From positions 51,620-100,864 of the forward strand of contig DHNP01000039.1 of assembly GCA_002409585.1 (NCBI GenBank): a DNA stretch of 49,245 nt. The letters run 5' to 3'. Below, piece by piece: positions 1 through 6,871 of the stretch (positions are counted from its first letter, which is position 1; the number at the start of each line of letters is the position of its first letter). The notes below the pieces were generated by a model, which saw only the letters and a program-made list of their open reading frames with translations, was not told the origin of the DNA and searched no databases. This stretch comes from Ruminococcaceae bacterium UBA5413. Lineage in GTDB: Bacteria > Bacillota > Clostridia > Oscillospirales > Acutalibacteraceae. The position numbers were made by a program, and so were the translations under genes.

Positions 1-19
1 CCAACTGAGCTATGCCGCC
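1..19 (-). tRNA. tRNA gene, 5' end only (cut by window edge)
   Basis: Read on the minus strand, bases 19 to 1 give a seven-base acceptor half GGCGGCA, then T8-A9, the D-stem GCTC and the start of the D-loop AGTTGG. This is the standard start of a bacterial elongator tRNA. The anticodon lies outside the window, so the amino acid cannot be named. A good promoter sits just upstream on the same strand (42-71). Confidence 0.85.
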
Positions 20-41
20 ATATCCATAACAAAGCTTTATA

Positions 42-71
42 ATTATAGTATATTCCGACTGCTTTTGTCAA
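42..71 (-). promoter_or_regulatory. sigma-A promoter of the tRNA gene
   Basis: On the minus strand a perfect -35 TTGACA (66-71) and a perfect -10 TATAAT (42-47) are separated by 18 bp. Transcription would start near 35, about 16 bases before the tRNA, as expected for a stable RNA promoter. Confidence 0.8.
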
Positions 72-199
72 GGGAAAAACCAAACTTTTTAAATTTTTGC
101 CATGGCTGCGGGCTTAACTGCCAAAAAACAAAGCGAAGGGGGGGAACCTTCACGCGGCATCCTTTGCTCTGAAACCCGCCTGTATTTTTCTATATCCCA

Positions 200-228
200 T
201 TGACAAAGGAACGGCATCAAAGTACAAT
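200..228 (+). promoter_or_regulatory. sigma-A promoter, probably for tcdA
   Basis: TTGACA (200-205), a 17-bp spacer and TACAAT (223-228). The expected start (about 235) falls inside the palindrome at 231-254, so this promoter is probably repressible. The first gene downstream is tcdA, leaving a leader of roughly 210 bases. Confidence 0.7.
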
Positions 229-230
229 AC

Positions 231-254
231 ATAGAAAATACATGTATTTTCTAT
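231..254. promoter_or_regulatory. perfect 24-bp palindrome over the transcription start (operator candidate)
   Basis: The half-site ATAGAAAATACA is followed directly by its exact reverse complement, giving 12+12 bp with no spacer. It begins three bases after the -10 box. A related half-site (TGTATTTTTCTAT, one extra T) lies upstream of the -35 at 181-193. The position suits a dimeric repressor. I do not recognise the sequence as a known LexA, Fur, CcpA or Rex site. Confidence 0.55.
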
Positions 255-447
255 CGAACGAATACGTGATATGCTTGTTTTATAAATGGCTTCGGTTTAT
301 TGTTAATATTAAACTGGAAGTTACATTTTGGCATGCGTGCGAATGGCGGGCGGCAACTTTATAAAAAAGAAGCCCGGGGCGCGCATCGCCAAAACATCAT
401 AAGGGCATTTAATAACATATTATTTTATGAAAGGCATATATAAAACT

Positions 448-1227
448 ATGTTAAATCAATTTTCAAGGACCGAGCTTATTTTAGGTAAAGAAGCTATGAA
501 TAAGCTCTCGGCATCGCGGGTAGCGGTATTCGGCATAGGCGGAGTAGGGGGGTATACGGTTGAAGCGCTTGTACGCAGCGGCGTGGGCGCGGTAGACCTG
601 ATTGACGACGACAGGATTTGCCTGACTAATATTAACCGCCAAATATACGCAACGCACAAAACCGTAGGCCGGTATAAGGTGGATGCCGCGAGGGAACGTA
701 TCGCCGACATTAACCCTTCTGCCGTCGTGCGCACGTATAAGACATTTTATACCGCGGAAACGGCCGGACAGTTTGATTTTCACGAATACGACTATATTGT
801 CGATGCGATAGATACCGTAACGGGTAAGCTGCTGCTCGCGGTAAACGCTGATGCGGCGGGGACGCCGATCATTAGTTCAATGGGCGCCGGCAACAAAGTC
901 GACCCGACGGCGTTTAAGGTTGCCGATATCTATGAAACGTCTGTTTGTCCGCTTGCCAAAGTTATGCGGCATGAACTGCGCACGCGCGGGATTAAAAAAT
1001 TAAAGGTCGTCTACTCCGAAGAACCGCCCATAACGCCGGTAGACGATATGGCTATAAGCTGCCGCGCCCACTGCATCTGTCCGCCGGGAACGGTAAGAAA
1101 ATGTACCCAGCGCAGACAGATACCGGGGAGCAACGCCTTTGTCCCTTCCGTTGCGGGGCTCATTATAGCCGGTGAAGTAATTAAAGACCTTACGCACACC
1201 GATGTGCCGTCAGGCGGGAGCGCGTGA
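448..1227 (+). CDS. tcdA: tRNA threonylcarbamoyladenosine dehydratase (TcdA/CsdL)
   Basis: An E1-like ThiF-fold enzyme that uses ATP to convert t6A37 of ANN-decoding tRNAs into its cyclic form, ct6A. Visible features are the nucleotide-binding loop GIGGVGGY (residues 29-36), the CLTNINRQI segment that follows the Rossmann strand, and a C-terminal Cys-rich stretch (HCICPPGTVRKC) typical of the family. At 259 residues it is normal length. I chose the ATG at 448 because family members begin MLNQFSRTE; an upstream in-frame ATG at 427 would add seven residues but has no ribosome site, while a GAAAGG lies 13 bases before 448. It stands alone behind the 200-228 promoter. Confidence in the family is high; the exact start is less certain. 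Confidence 0.9.
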   Translation: MLNQFSRTELILGKEAMNKLSASRVAVFGIGGVGGYTVEALVRSGVGAVDLIDDDRICLTNINRQIYATHKTVGRYKVDAARERIADINPSAVVRTYKTFYTAETAGQFDFHEYDYIVDAIDTVTGKLLLAVNADAAGTPIISSMGAGNKVDPTAFKVADIYETSVCPLAKVMRHELRTRGIKKLKVVYSEEPPITPVDDMAISCRAHCICPPGTVRKCTQRRQIPGSNAFVPSVAGLIIAGEVIKDLTHTDVPSGGSA

Positions 1228-1389
1228 GGATTGCCGAAAGGCATGCAATTATATTTTTGATATATAAAAATATCCTATCGCGGCATATTGTTTTTATGTA
1301 TTGGACAGCGGCGTGCCGCCTGCGGTAAACTGTTATTTGTATATAGGAATATGTGCGTGAAAATAAGAGTTTAACGGGGGATGTTTAAA

Positions 1390-2607
1390 ATGGCGCAAAG
1401 GAAGTACGGACCTGAATTCGGATTTATGACCCGGGCGGTGCATACAGGAAACGATGTTGACAGGGACACTGGCGCGATAAAGCGCCCCATTACGCTTGGA
1501 AACTGTTATGAACTGCCTTACGATCCGAGCAGCTTAAACTGGAGCAGTGCCGACAAAGCGCTCTACACCCGTAACGGCGGAGTCAACCAGAAATACCTCC
1601 AGGAAAAAATCGCGGCGCTTGAGGGGACGGAAGACAGTGTTGTTTTGGCTTCAGGCGTGGCTGCCCTTTCGGGGGTGTTCTTTACATTTTTAAAGTCCGG
1701 TGACCATGTAATCACCTCCAAGGTTACATATATAGCGGTTTACAGGCTGCTGACAGAACACTTGAAAGATAAATACGGTATTGAGGCGACACTCGTCGAC
1801 ACGTCGGACCCGGAGGCGGTACGCGCGGCAATCCGCGAAAACACGAAGCTCATTCATATTGAAACGCCGGGCAACCCTACGATTGGCATCAGCGACATAG
1901 CCGCCATTTCAGGGATTGCCCGCGAAAAGGGAATACTTCTTTCAGTGGACAACACTTTTGCTTCGCCTTACCTGCAGCGTCCGGCTGAACTGGGCGCAGA
2001 CTTGACCGTGGAAAGCCTCACAAAGTATATAAACGGGCACGGCGATGCTTTGGGCGGTGCCGTTTCAGGCAAAAAAGAACTCATTGACCGTATCCGTGCG
2101 GAGGCCATGGTGAACCTCGGCGGTGCAATCAGCCCCTTTAACGCGTGGCTCATTATGCGCGGGGCCGTAACGCTTCCCCTGAGGATGCGCCAGCACAGCG
2201 AGAGCGCACTGAAAATTGCCCGCTTTTTAAAGAGCAATCCCGCCGTCCGCTTTGTCGCTTATCCCGGCTTGGAAAGCGACCGCGGATATGCAGACGCTGT
2301 AAAACAGATGCATAACGGTTTTTCGGGCATGATTTCTTTCGGGCTGAAAGGGGACGCGGATGCGCACAACCGTTTTGTCAGTTATTTACGGGTTATCACT
2401 TCGGCTGTCTCACTTGGGCATGACGAAAGCCTGATAGTTTTTATCGGCCCCGACGACGAGCGGCAGTACCTGTATCCGGAAGAATTTAACGGCGGCTTTT
2501 TCCGCTTCAGCGTCGGGCTGGAGGATGCGGACGATATCATTGGCGATATTCGACAGGCGCTTGAAAAATCCGGCATGGGGAAAGGCTTTACGCCTTCACA
2601 TTCATAA
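1390..2607 (+). CDS. trans-sulfuration PLP enzyme, methionine gamma-lyase / cystathionine gamma-lyase type
   Basis: Cys/Met-metabolism PLP enzyme, 405 residues, cytoplasmic, probably a tetramer. It carries the YTRNGG motif that contributes to the neighbouring subunit's active site (about 59-64), the S-G-V-A-A phosphate-binding stretch (about 88-92), the cofactor Asp in VDNTFASPYL (about 187) and the Schiff-base Lys in SLTKYINGHGD (about 212). These fit gamma-elimination or gamma-replacement on methionine, homocysteine or cystathionine; sequence alone does not fix the substrate. The methionine importer metNIQ follows 150 bases later in the same direction without a clear terminator between, which favours methionine or homocysteine. 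A GGGGG ribosome site nine bases before the ATG at 1390 decides the start; an ATG at 1381 sits directly against those Gs. Confidence 0.85.
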   Translation: MAQRKYGPEFGFMTRAVHTGNDVDRDTGAIKRPITLGNCYELPYDPSSLNWSSADKALYTRNGGVNQKYLQEKIAALEGTEDSVVLASGVAALSGVFFTFLKSGDHVITSKVTYIAVYRLLTEHLKDKYGIEATLVDTSDPEAVRAAIRENTKLIHIETPGNPTIGISDIAAISGIAREKGILLSVDNTFASPYLQRPAELGADLTVESLTKYINGHGDALGGAVSGKKELIDRIRAEAMVNLGGAISPFNAWLIMRGAVTLPLRMRQHSESALKIARFLKSNPAVRFVAYPGLESDRGYADAVKQMHNGFSGMISFGLKGDADAHNRFVSYLRVITSAVSLGHDESLIVFIGPDDERQYLYPEEFNGGFFRFSVGLEDADDIIGDIRQALEKSGMGKGFTPSHS

Positions 2608-2757
2608 AAGGCGCAGCCGGCGCGGCTTAATGACAGCAGATTAAGCATATGGAATTATTATTAGTAACCGGATAAACATAGGCGCGGCTTTTGGCAGCAG
2701 GAAAAAAATTAACGCAGCTGCCGGCTCTTAACCTTAATTAAGGAGGCAAAGTGAATA

Positions 2758-3771
2758 TTGGGCCAGGGAATAATCGAAATACGGGGCCTTAGCAAAACGT
2801 TTCAAACGAAGCAGGCGGAAATCCAAGCTTTAGACGGCATTGACCTGTCGGTCCAAAAAGGCGATATCTTCGGCATCATAGGCATGAGCGGGGCCGGCAA
2901 AAGCACATTGGTGCGCTGCATGAATATGCTTGAGAGGCCTACTCAGGGCACTGTCTTTTTCGACGGAAAGGACCTCTGCACGCTAAGCGAACCCGAGCTT
3001 AGAAGGGTTCGCCGTTCCATAGGCATGATCTTTCAGCAGTTTAATCTTTTGATGCAGCGTACAGCGCTCGAAAACGTCTGTTTCCCTTTGGAAATTGCGG
3101 GTATGCACAGGACGGAAGCAAAAGTAAAAGCGCAGGAGCTTCTTGACATGGTAGGGCTTTCTGACAGGGCGGCGTCATACCCCACGCAGCTTTCCGGAGG
3201 GCAGAAACAGCGCGTGGCGATTGCAAGGGCGATGGCAACCAATCCCAAGGTTTTGCTGTGCGATGAAGCGACAAGCGCGCTTGACCCCACAACAACCCAG
3301 TCAATTCTCAGCCTGCTTAAAAATATCAACAGCCGGCTCGGGATTACCATTGTTATTATTACCCATGAAATGAACGTAATTGAAAAGATATGCAACCGCG
3401 TGGCAATAATCGACAGCAGCAGGATTGCCGAATGCGGGCTGGTGGAGGATGTCTTCACTAACCCCAAAACAGCCGCGGCGCGTAAATTCGTTTACCCGAA
3501 CGCGGAAAGCCGCTCTGTTAAGATCGGCAGGCACTGCCTGCGCATCGTCTTTAACGGAAATTCGTCCGATGAGCCTGTGCTCGCTAACATGATACTCGCC
3601 TGCAGGGCGCCAGTAAACATACTCCATGCCGACACAAAGGACCTTAACGGCAGGGCCTTTGGCCAAATGGTTGTACAGCTGCCCGAGGAACAGGAACTCG
3701 CGCGGAAAATGGTTAACTATATCCGTGCGCGGGGATTGACTGCGGAGGAGGTTGACAATTATGTGGGATGA
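2758..3771 (+). CDS. metN: methionine ABC transporter ATP-binding protein
   Basis: Energy-coupling subunit of the D/L-methionine importer; it works as a cytoplasmic dimer on MetI. All ABC motifs are present: Walker A GMSGAGKS (42-49), Q-loop QQFNLL (93-98), signature LSGGQ (145-149), Walker B VLLCDE ending at Glu170, and the switch His203. The C-terminal 75 residues match the NIL domain, which in this family binds methionine and shuts down transport. Length (337) is normal. The start is a TTG 11 bases after a strong AGGAGG (2741-2746); a nearer GTG at 2751 is out of frame. The end overlaps metI by 11 bases. No SAM-I riboswitch is visible upstream, although many Firmicutes met operons carry one. 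Confidence 0.95.
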   Translation: MGQGIIEIRGLSKTFQTKQAEIQALDGIDLSVQKGDIFGIIGMSGAGKSTLVRCMNMLERPTQGTVFFDGKDLCTLSEPELRRVRRSIGMIFQQFNLLMQRTALENVCFPLEIAGMHRTEAKVKAQELLDMVGLSDRAASYPTQLSGGQKQRVAIARAMATNPKVLLCDEATSALDPTTTQSILSLLKNINSRLGITIVIITHEMNVIEKICNRVAIIDSSRIAECGLVEDVFTNPKTAAARKFVYPNAESRSVKIGRHCLRIVFNGNSSDEPVLANMILACRAPVNILHADTKDLNGRAFGQMVVQLPEEQELARKMVNYIRARGLTAEEVDNYVG

Positions 3772-4423
3772 ATCGACCGTGCTCATGCTTCTGCAGGGTG
3801 TAGGCGAGTCGCTGTATATGACGCTCATGTCCACTTTGTTCGCGTATATTATCGGACTGCCGGCAGGCATTTTTTTGGTTACAAGTTCAAAAGACGGTAT
3901 CCGCCCGCAGCCATGGCTTTTTAAGACGCTTGACGTTATTGTAAACCTGACAAGGTCCATACCGTTTCTGATCCTGCTGGTGGCGATTATCCCGTTTACG
4001 CGCCTTATTACAGGCACAACCATCGGCTCCACGGCAACGGTAGTGCCGCTTACGCTGTCAGCGGCGCCGTTTGTCGCCCGGCTTGTGGAGTCGTCGCTTA
4101 AGGAAGTCGACGCGGGCGTGGTTGAGGCGGCGCAGTCAATGGGAGCTTCCAACAGCCAGATTGTATGGAAGGTCCTTCTCCCTGAGTCAAGGCCATCGCT
4201 TTTCATAGGCGGCGCCATCGCCATTACGACGATTTTAGGATATTCGGCTATGGCCGGTTTTGTCGGCGGCGGCGGCCTTGGCACCATAGCCATAAACTAC
4301 GGCTATTACCGTTACCAAAACGGAATCATGTTTGTCACTGTCGTACTTTTGGTGCTTATTGTTCAGGTGTTCCAAGGCGCTGGTATGAAAATTGCGAAAG
4401 TGCTTGACAGAAGGAAGCAGTGA
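3761..4423 (+). CDS. metI: methionine ABC transporter permease
   Basis: Integral membrane subunit of MetNIQ, 220 residues with about five hydrophobic helices. The cytoplasmic EAA loop that docks on MetN is seen as EAAQSMGASNSQIVWKVLLP (about residues 124-143). The start at ATG 3761 follows GGAGGAGG (3744-3751) by nine bases and overlaps the last 11 bases of metN, so the two are translationally coupled; a TTG three codons earlier is less well placed. metQ follows after 66 bases. Confidence 0.95.
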   Translation: MWDESTVLMLLQGVGESLYMTLMSTLFAYIIGLPAGIFLVTSSKDGIRPQPWLFKTLDVIVNLTRSIPFLILLVAIIPFTRLITGTTIGSTATVVPLTLSAAPFVARLVESSLKEVDAGVVEAAQSMGASNSQIVWKVLLPESRPSLFIGGAIAITTILGYSAMAGFVGGGGLGTIAINYGYYRYQNGIMFVTVVLLVLIVQVFQGAGMKIAKVLDRRKQ

Positions 4424-4489
4424 AAAATATATAAGAAATAATATATTAAAATCCATTTTATAAATTAGTAAAACGGAGGGTAAGTAATT

Positions 4490-5341
4490 ATGAATAAGAA
4501 AAAATATCTTTCAATACTGCTGGCGGCATCCCTTTTGCTGGGGGCTTTTACGGGATGCGCAGGCTCCGGAGGCACATCTTCGGCAGCCTCATCGGATTCG
4601 TCTTCGGCGGAATTGAAAAAAATTGTCGTAGGCGCTTCGCCCACGCCGCATACGGAGATATTAAAGGAAGCAGCAAAACTGCTCAAAGCCAAAGGATATG
4701 ATTTGGAAATAAAGGAATTTTCCGATTATGTTCTGCCTAACACGGCTTTGGAAGATAAACAGCTTGACGCCAACTATTTTCAGCATCAGCCGTATCTGAC
4801 CGACTTCAACAAAGAAAAGGGCACGGACCTTGTGTCGGCAGGCTCCATCCATTATGAACCGTTTGGGATTTACGCGGGCAAGACAAAGTCTTTGGACGAC
4901 CTGAAGGACGGTGCCGCCGTGGCGGTACCTAACGACACGTCCAACGAAGCGCGGGCTTTGCTGCTGCTGCAGACGAAAGGCTTAATTAAGCTTAAGGACG
5001 GCGTAGGGGTGACGGCTACCCAAAAGGACATAACAGAAAACAAGAAGAACCTTAAATTCCGCGAGATAGAAGCTGCCCAGTTAGTGCGCTCGCTTCCCGA
5101 CGTGGATATAGCCGTTATAAACGGCAACTATGCTTTGGAAGGCGGACTTAAGGTCGAAGACGCTCTTGCGGTTGAGGCCTCAGACTCGCTGTCGGCTAAA
5201 ACTTACGCAAACATCATCGCCGTACGTAAGGGTGATGAAAACCGCGAAGATATCAAAGCGCTTGTCGAAGTGCTTAAGAGCGATGAAATTAAAACGTATA
5301 TTAAAAATACTTTTAAGGGCGCGGTACTTGCGGCCGACTGA
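4490..5341 (+). CDS. metQ: methionine-binding lipoprotein of the MetNIQ importer
   Basis: Extracellular substrate-binding protein (NlpA/MetQ family), 283 residues. It has a lipoprotein signal peptide: a KKK start, a hydrophobic core and a lipobox ending at Cys23 (FTGC), followed by a Ser/Gly-rich linker. The mature part shows the family landmarks VGASPTPHTEIL, an ALEDKQLDANYFQHQPYL segment and NDTSNEARALLLL. A GGAGGG lies about ten bases before the ATG. It is the last gene of the metNIQ unit and is followed by a strong hairpin (5383-5427). The family also contains dipeptide and methionine-sulfoxide binders, but linkage to metN and metI supports methionine. Confidence 0.93.
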   Translation: MNKKKYLSILLAASLLLGAFTGCAGSGGTSSAASSDSSSAELKKIVVGASPTPHTEILKEAAKLLKAKGYDLEIKEFSDYVLPNTALEDKQLDANYFQHQPYLTDFNKEKGTDLVSAGSIHYEPFGIYAGKTKSLDDLKDGAAVAVPNDTSNEARALLLLQTKGLIKLKDGVGVTATQKDITENKKNLKFREIEAAQLVRSLPDVDIAVINGNYALEGGLKVEDALAVEASDSLSAKTYANIIAVRKGDENREDIKALVEVLKSDEIKTYIKNTFKGAVLAAD

Positions 5342-5382
5342 CCGGCCTTAAGGACTCCGTGGGCGTATTATCTATATACCGT

Positions 5383-5427
5383 AAAGTGGGAAGCAGCACC
5401 GTCCCGAAGGGTGCTGCTTCCCACTTT
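5383..5427. terminator. long hairpin between convergent metQ and CLC genes
   Basis: A perfect 18-bp stem (5383-5400 with 5410-5427) around a nine-base loop. It lies between two genes that face each other. Neither side has an uninterrupted U-run: the plus strand continues AGCTTTACATATTT. It is probably a bidirectional terminator. Confidence 0.75.
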
Positions 5428-5486
5428 AGCTTTACATATTTAAAAAATTTAAAAAAGTTTGCCGCTGCGGTAAAAAGATGCGCCTT

Positions 5487-6767
5487 TTAACCGTGCGGAC
5501 CGTTGCCTATAAACAGAGGCTTGTCCTTCGCGTAAAGTATCTTCTGCTCTGAGTATATGCCTGAGTAACCGGAAAGCATATAGCTTATGCCGGCCGCGAG
5601 CAGGTAGTAGACGGCGCCTTTTGCGCCGAAAACCTCCAGGCTTAAAACAAAAGCCGTGAGCGGGCAGTTTGTAACGCCGCAGAATACGGACATAAACCCT
5701 ATGGAAGCGCCGAAGGACGGGCTTATCCCCAATATACCTCCCATGAAGCATCCGAACGTCGATCCGACAAAGAAAGCCGGCACGATTTCTCCGCCTCTGA
5801 ACCCGGCCTCAAGCGTAACGGCTGTGAACAGGATTTTAAGTATGAACGCTTCGGGCCTTGCGCTGCCGTTCATGCTTGCGTCTATTATGCCGCCGCCCAT
5901 GCCAAGGTAGTCACTTCCGAAAACGAGTGAAAGCAAAACCAAGAGCGCCCCGCCGGCGGCCGCCCGTGCGTACTGGTTCGGAAAGAATTTTTTGTAGTAC
6001 TGTCCGGCCTTGCTCATTGCAGTACAGAAAATAACGCTGACAAAAGCGCACAGTACGGCGAGGGCTGCGACGCGGAGCAGGGGCAGGATGTCTATGGACG
6101 GTATGTTTTCTATTGTGTATGCCGTTACGGGGCTTTCGAAGTGTTTTGCAACCCCGGCGGCTACGATGGCTGACAAAGCGCACGGAACAAGCGCCGCGTA
6201 GTACATGACGCCTACGGTGACTACCTCCATAACGAAGATGGTCGACGTCATCGGCGTGCCGAAAAGCGCTGAGAAACAGGCGGCCATGCCGCTCATGGTT
6301 ATGATGTGCAAATCTTTTTCGTCAAGCCTGAAAAGCCTGCCTATTGAAAACCCGAGGCTGCCGCCAAGCTGGAGCGCGGCGCCTTCACGTCCGGCGGAAC
6401 CGCCGAAAAGGTGCGTCAGCACTGTCGAAAGAAATATAAGCGGCGCCATTATAAGGGGTATAGGCTCCGGCGAACGTATTGCGGACAAAATGAGGTTTGT
6501 GCCGTGCGGTTCGTTTATTTTACATGCGCGGTATAAAAATACTATTAGAAGGCCGCCTAAAGGAAGAAAGTAAACTATCCACCCGTTAGCTGACCTTATC
6601 CCGGTAACGTACATTATGCAGGACCTGAAAAAAGTGCCCGCGGCCCCGCCGACAATACCTGTTATGCATGATAAAAATACCCACTTGAAAAAGGCTGTAA
6701 AGTACCTTGAAAACTTTTTTGCATATGCGTTAATACTTGCTTTTGTCAACTGGCATTCACGTCCCAT
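5487..6767 (-). CDS. CLC-family transporter, fluoride/proton antiporter type (CLC-F)
   Basis: CLC membrane protein of 426 residues with many hydrophobic helices. The gating glutamate is present in GGSAGREG (Glu128), and GGEIVPAFFVGS matches the third CLC signature. The first signature, GSGIP in chloride CLCs, is replaced by G-T-N-L-I (89-93) within HGTNLIL. From what is known of the family, this replacement together with the HLFGGSAGREG context marks the CLC-F branch, which exports fluoride in exchange for protons. No crcB/fluoride riboswitch is visible upstream. The ATG at 6767 has no clear ribosome site; a TTG at 6749 lies seven bases after GGACGTGA and could be the true start. The Ca2+-ATPase gene lies 104 bases upstream on the same strand. 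Confidence 0.8.
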   Translation of the reverse strand: MGRECQLTKASINAYAKKFSRYFTAFFKWVFLSCITGIVGGAAGTFFRSCIMYVTGIRSANGWIVYFLPLGGLLIVFLYRACKINEPHGTNLILSAIRSPEPIPLIMAPLIFLSTVLTHLFGGSAGREGAALQLGGSLGFSIGRLFRLDEKDLHIITMSGMAACFSALFGTPMTSTIFVMEVVTVGVMYYAALVPCALSAIVAAGVAKHFESPVTAYTIENIPSIDILPLLRVAALAVLCAFVSVIFCTAMSKAGQYYKKFFPNQYARAAAGGALLVLLSLVFGSDYLGMGGGIIDASMNGSARPEAFILKILFTAVTLEAGFRGGEIVPAFFVGSTFGCFMGGILGISPSFGASIGFMSVFCGVTNCPLTAFVLSLEVFGAKGAVYYLLAAGISYMLSGYSGIYSEQKILYAKDKPLFIGNGPHG

Positions 6768-6871
6768 TATTTTTTATATCAAGTATAATAGAATTTATTT
6801 CAAAAATAAGGATAAAAAAGAAATATAAACCTCGCATACTTTTGCGGCTGCTGGCCGCCGCCTTTAACCCG

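Larger units (their letters stand above)
72..447. other. 376-base intergenic region: one promoter with a palindrome, otherwise nothing coding
   Basis: Region between the divergent tRNA promoter and tcdA. It holds a strong plus-strand promoter (200-228) followed by a perfect palindrome (231-254), and a diverged half-site of that palindrome at 183-193. The roughly 190 bases from the palindrome to tcdA contain no reading frame with a ribosome site and no riboswitch I recognise. A 35-codon frame beginning near 333 lacks a ribosome site and was not called. Confidence 0.6.

Noticed and set aside
2608..2757. SAM-I riboswitch or T-box upstream of metNIQ
   Set aside because: I looked for the conserved S-box and T-box core sequences here and upstream of 1390 and found neither; only a GGCAGC/GCTGCC hairpin is present.
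3301..4293. A 330-codon open frame on the minus strand opposite metN and metI
   Set aside because: It lies entirely opposite two genes with clear ABC-transporter motifs, has no recognisable domains and is explained by codon bias.
6768..6871. Fluoride riboswitch upstream of the CLC-F gene
   Set aside because: The region is short and AT-rich and lacks the conserved riboswitch core on the minus strand.
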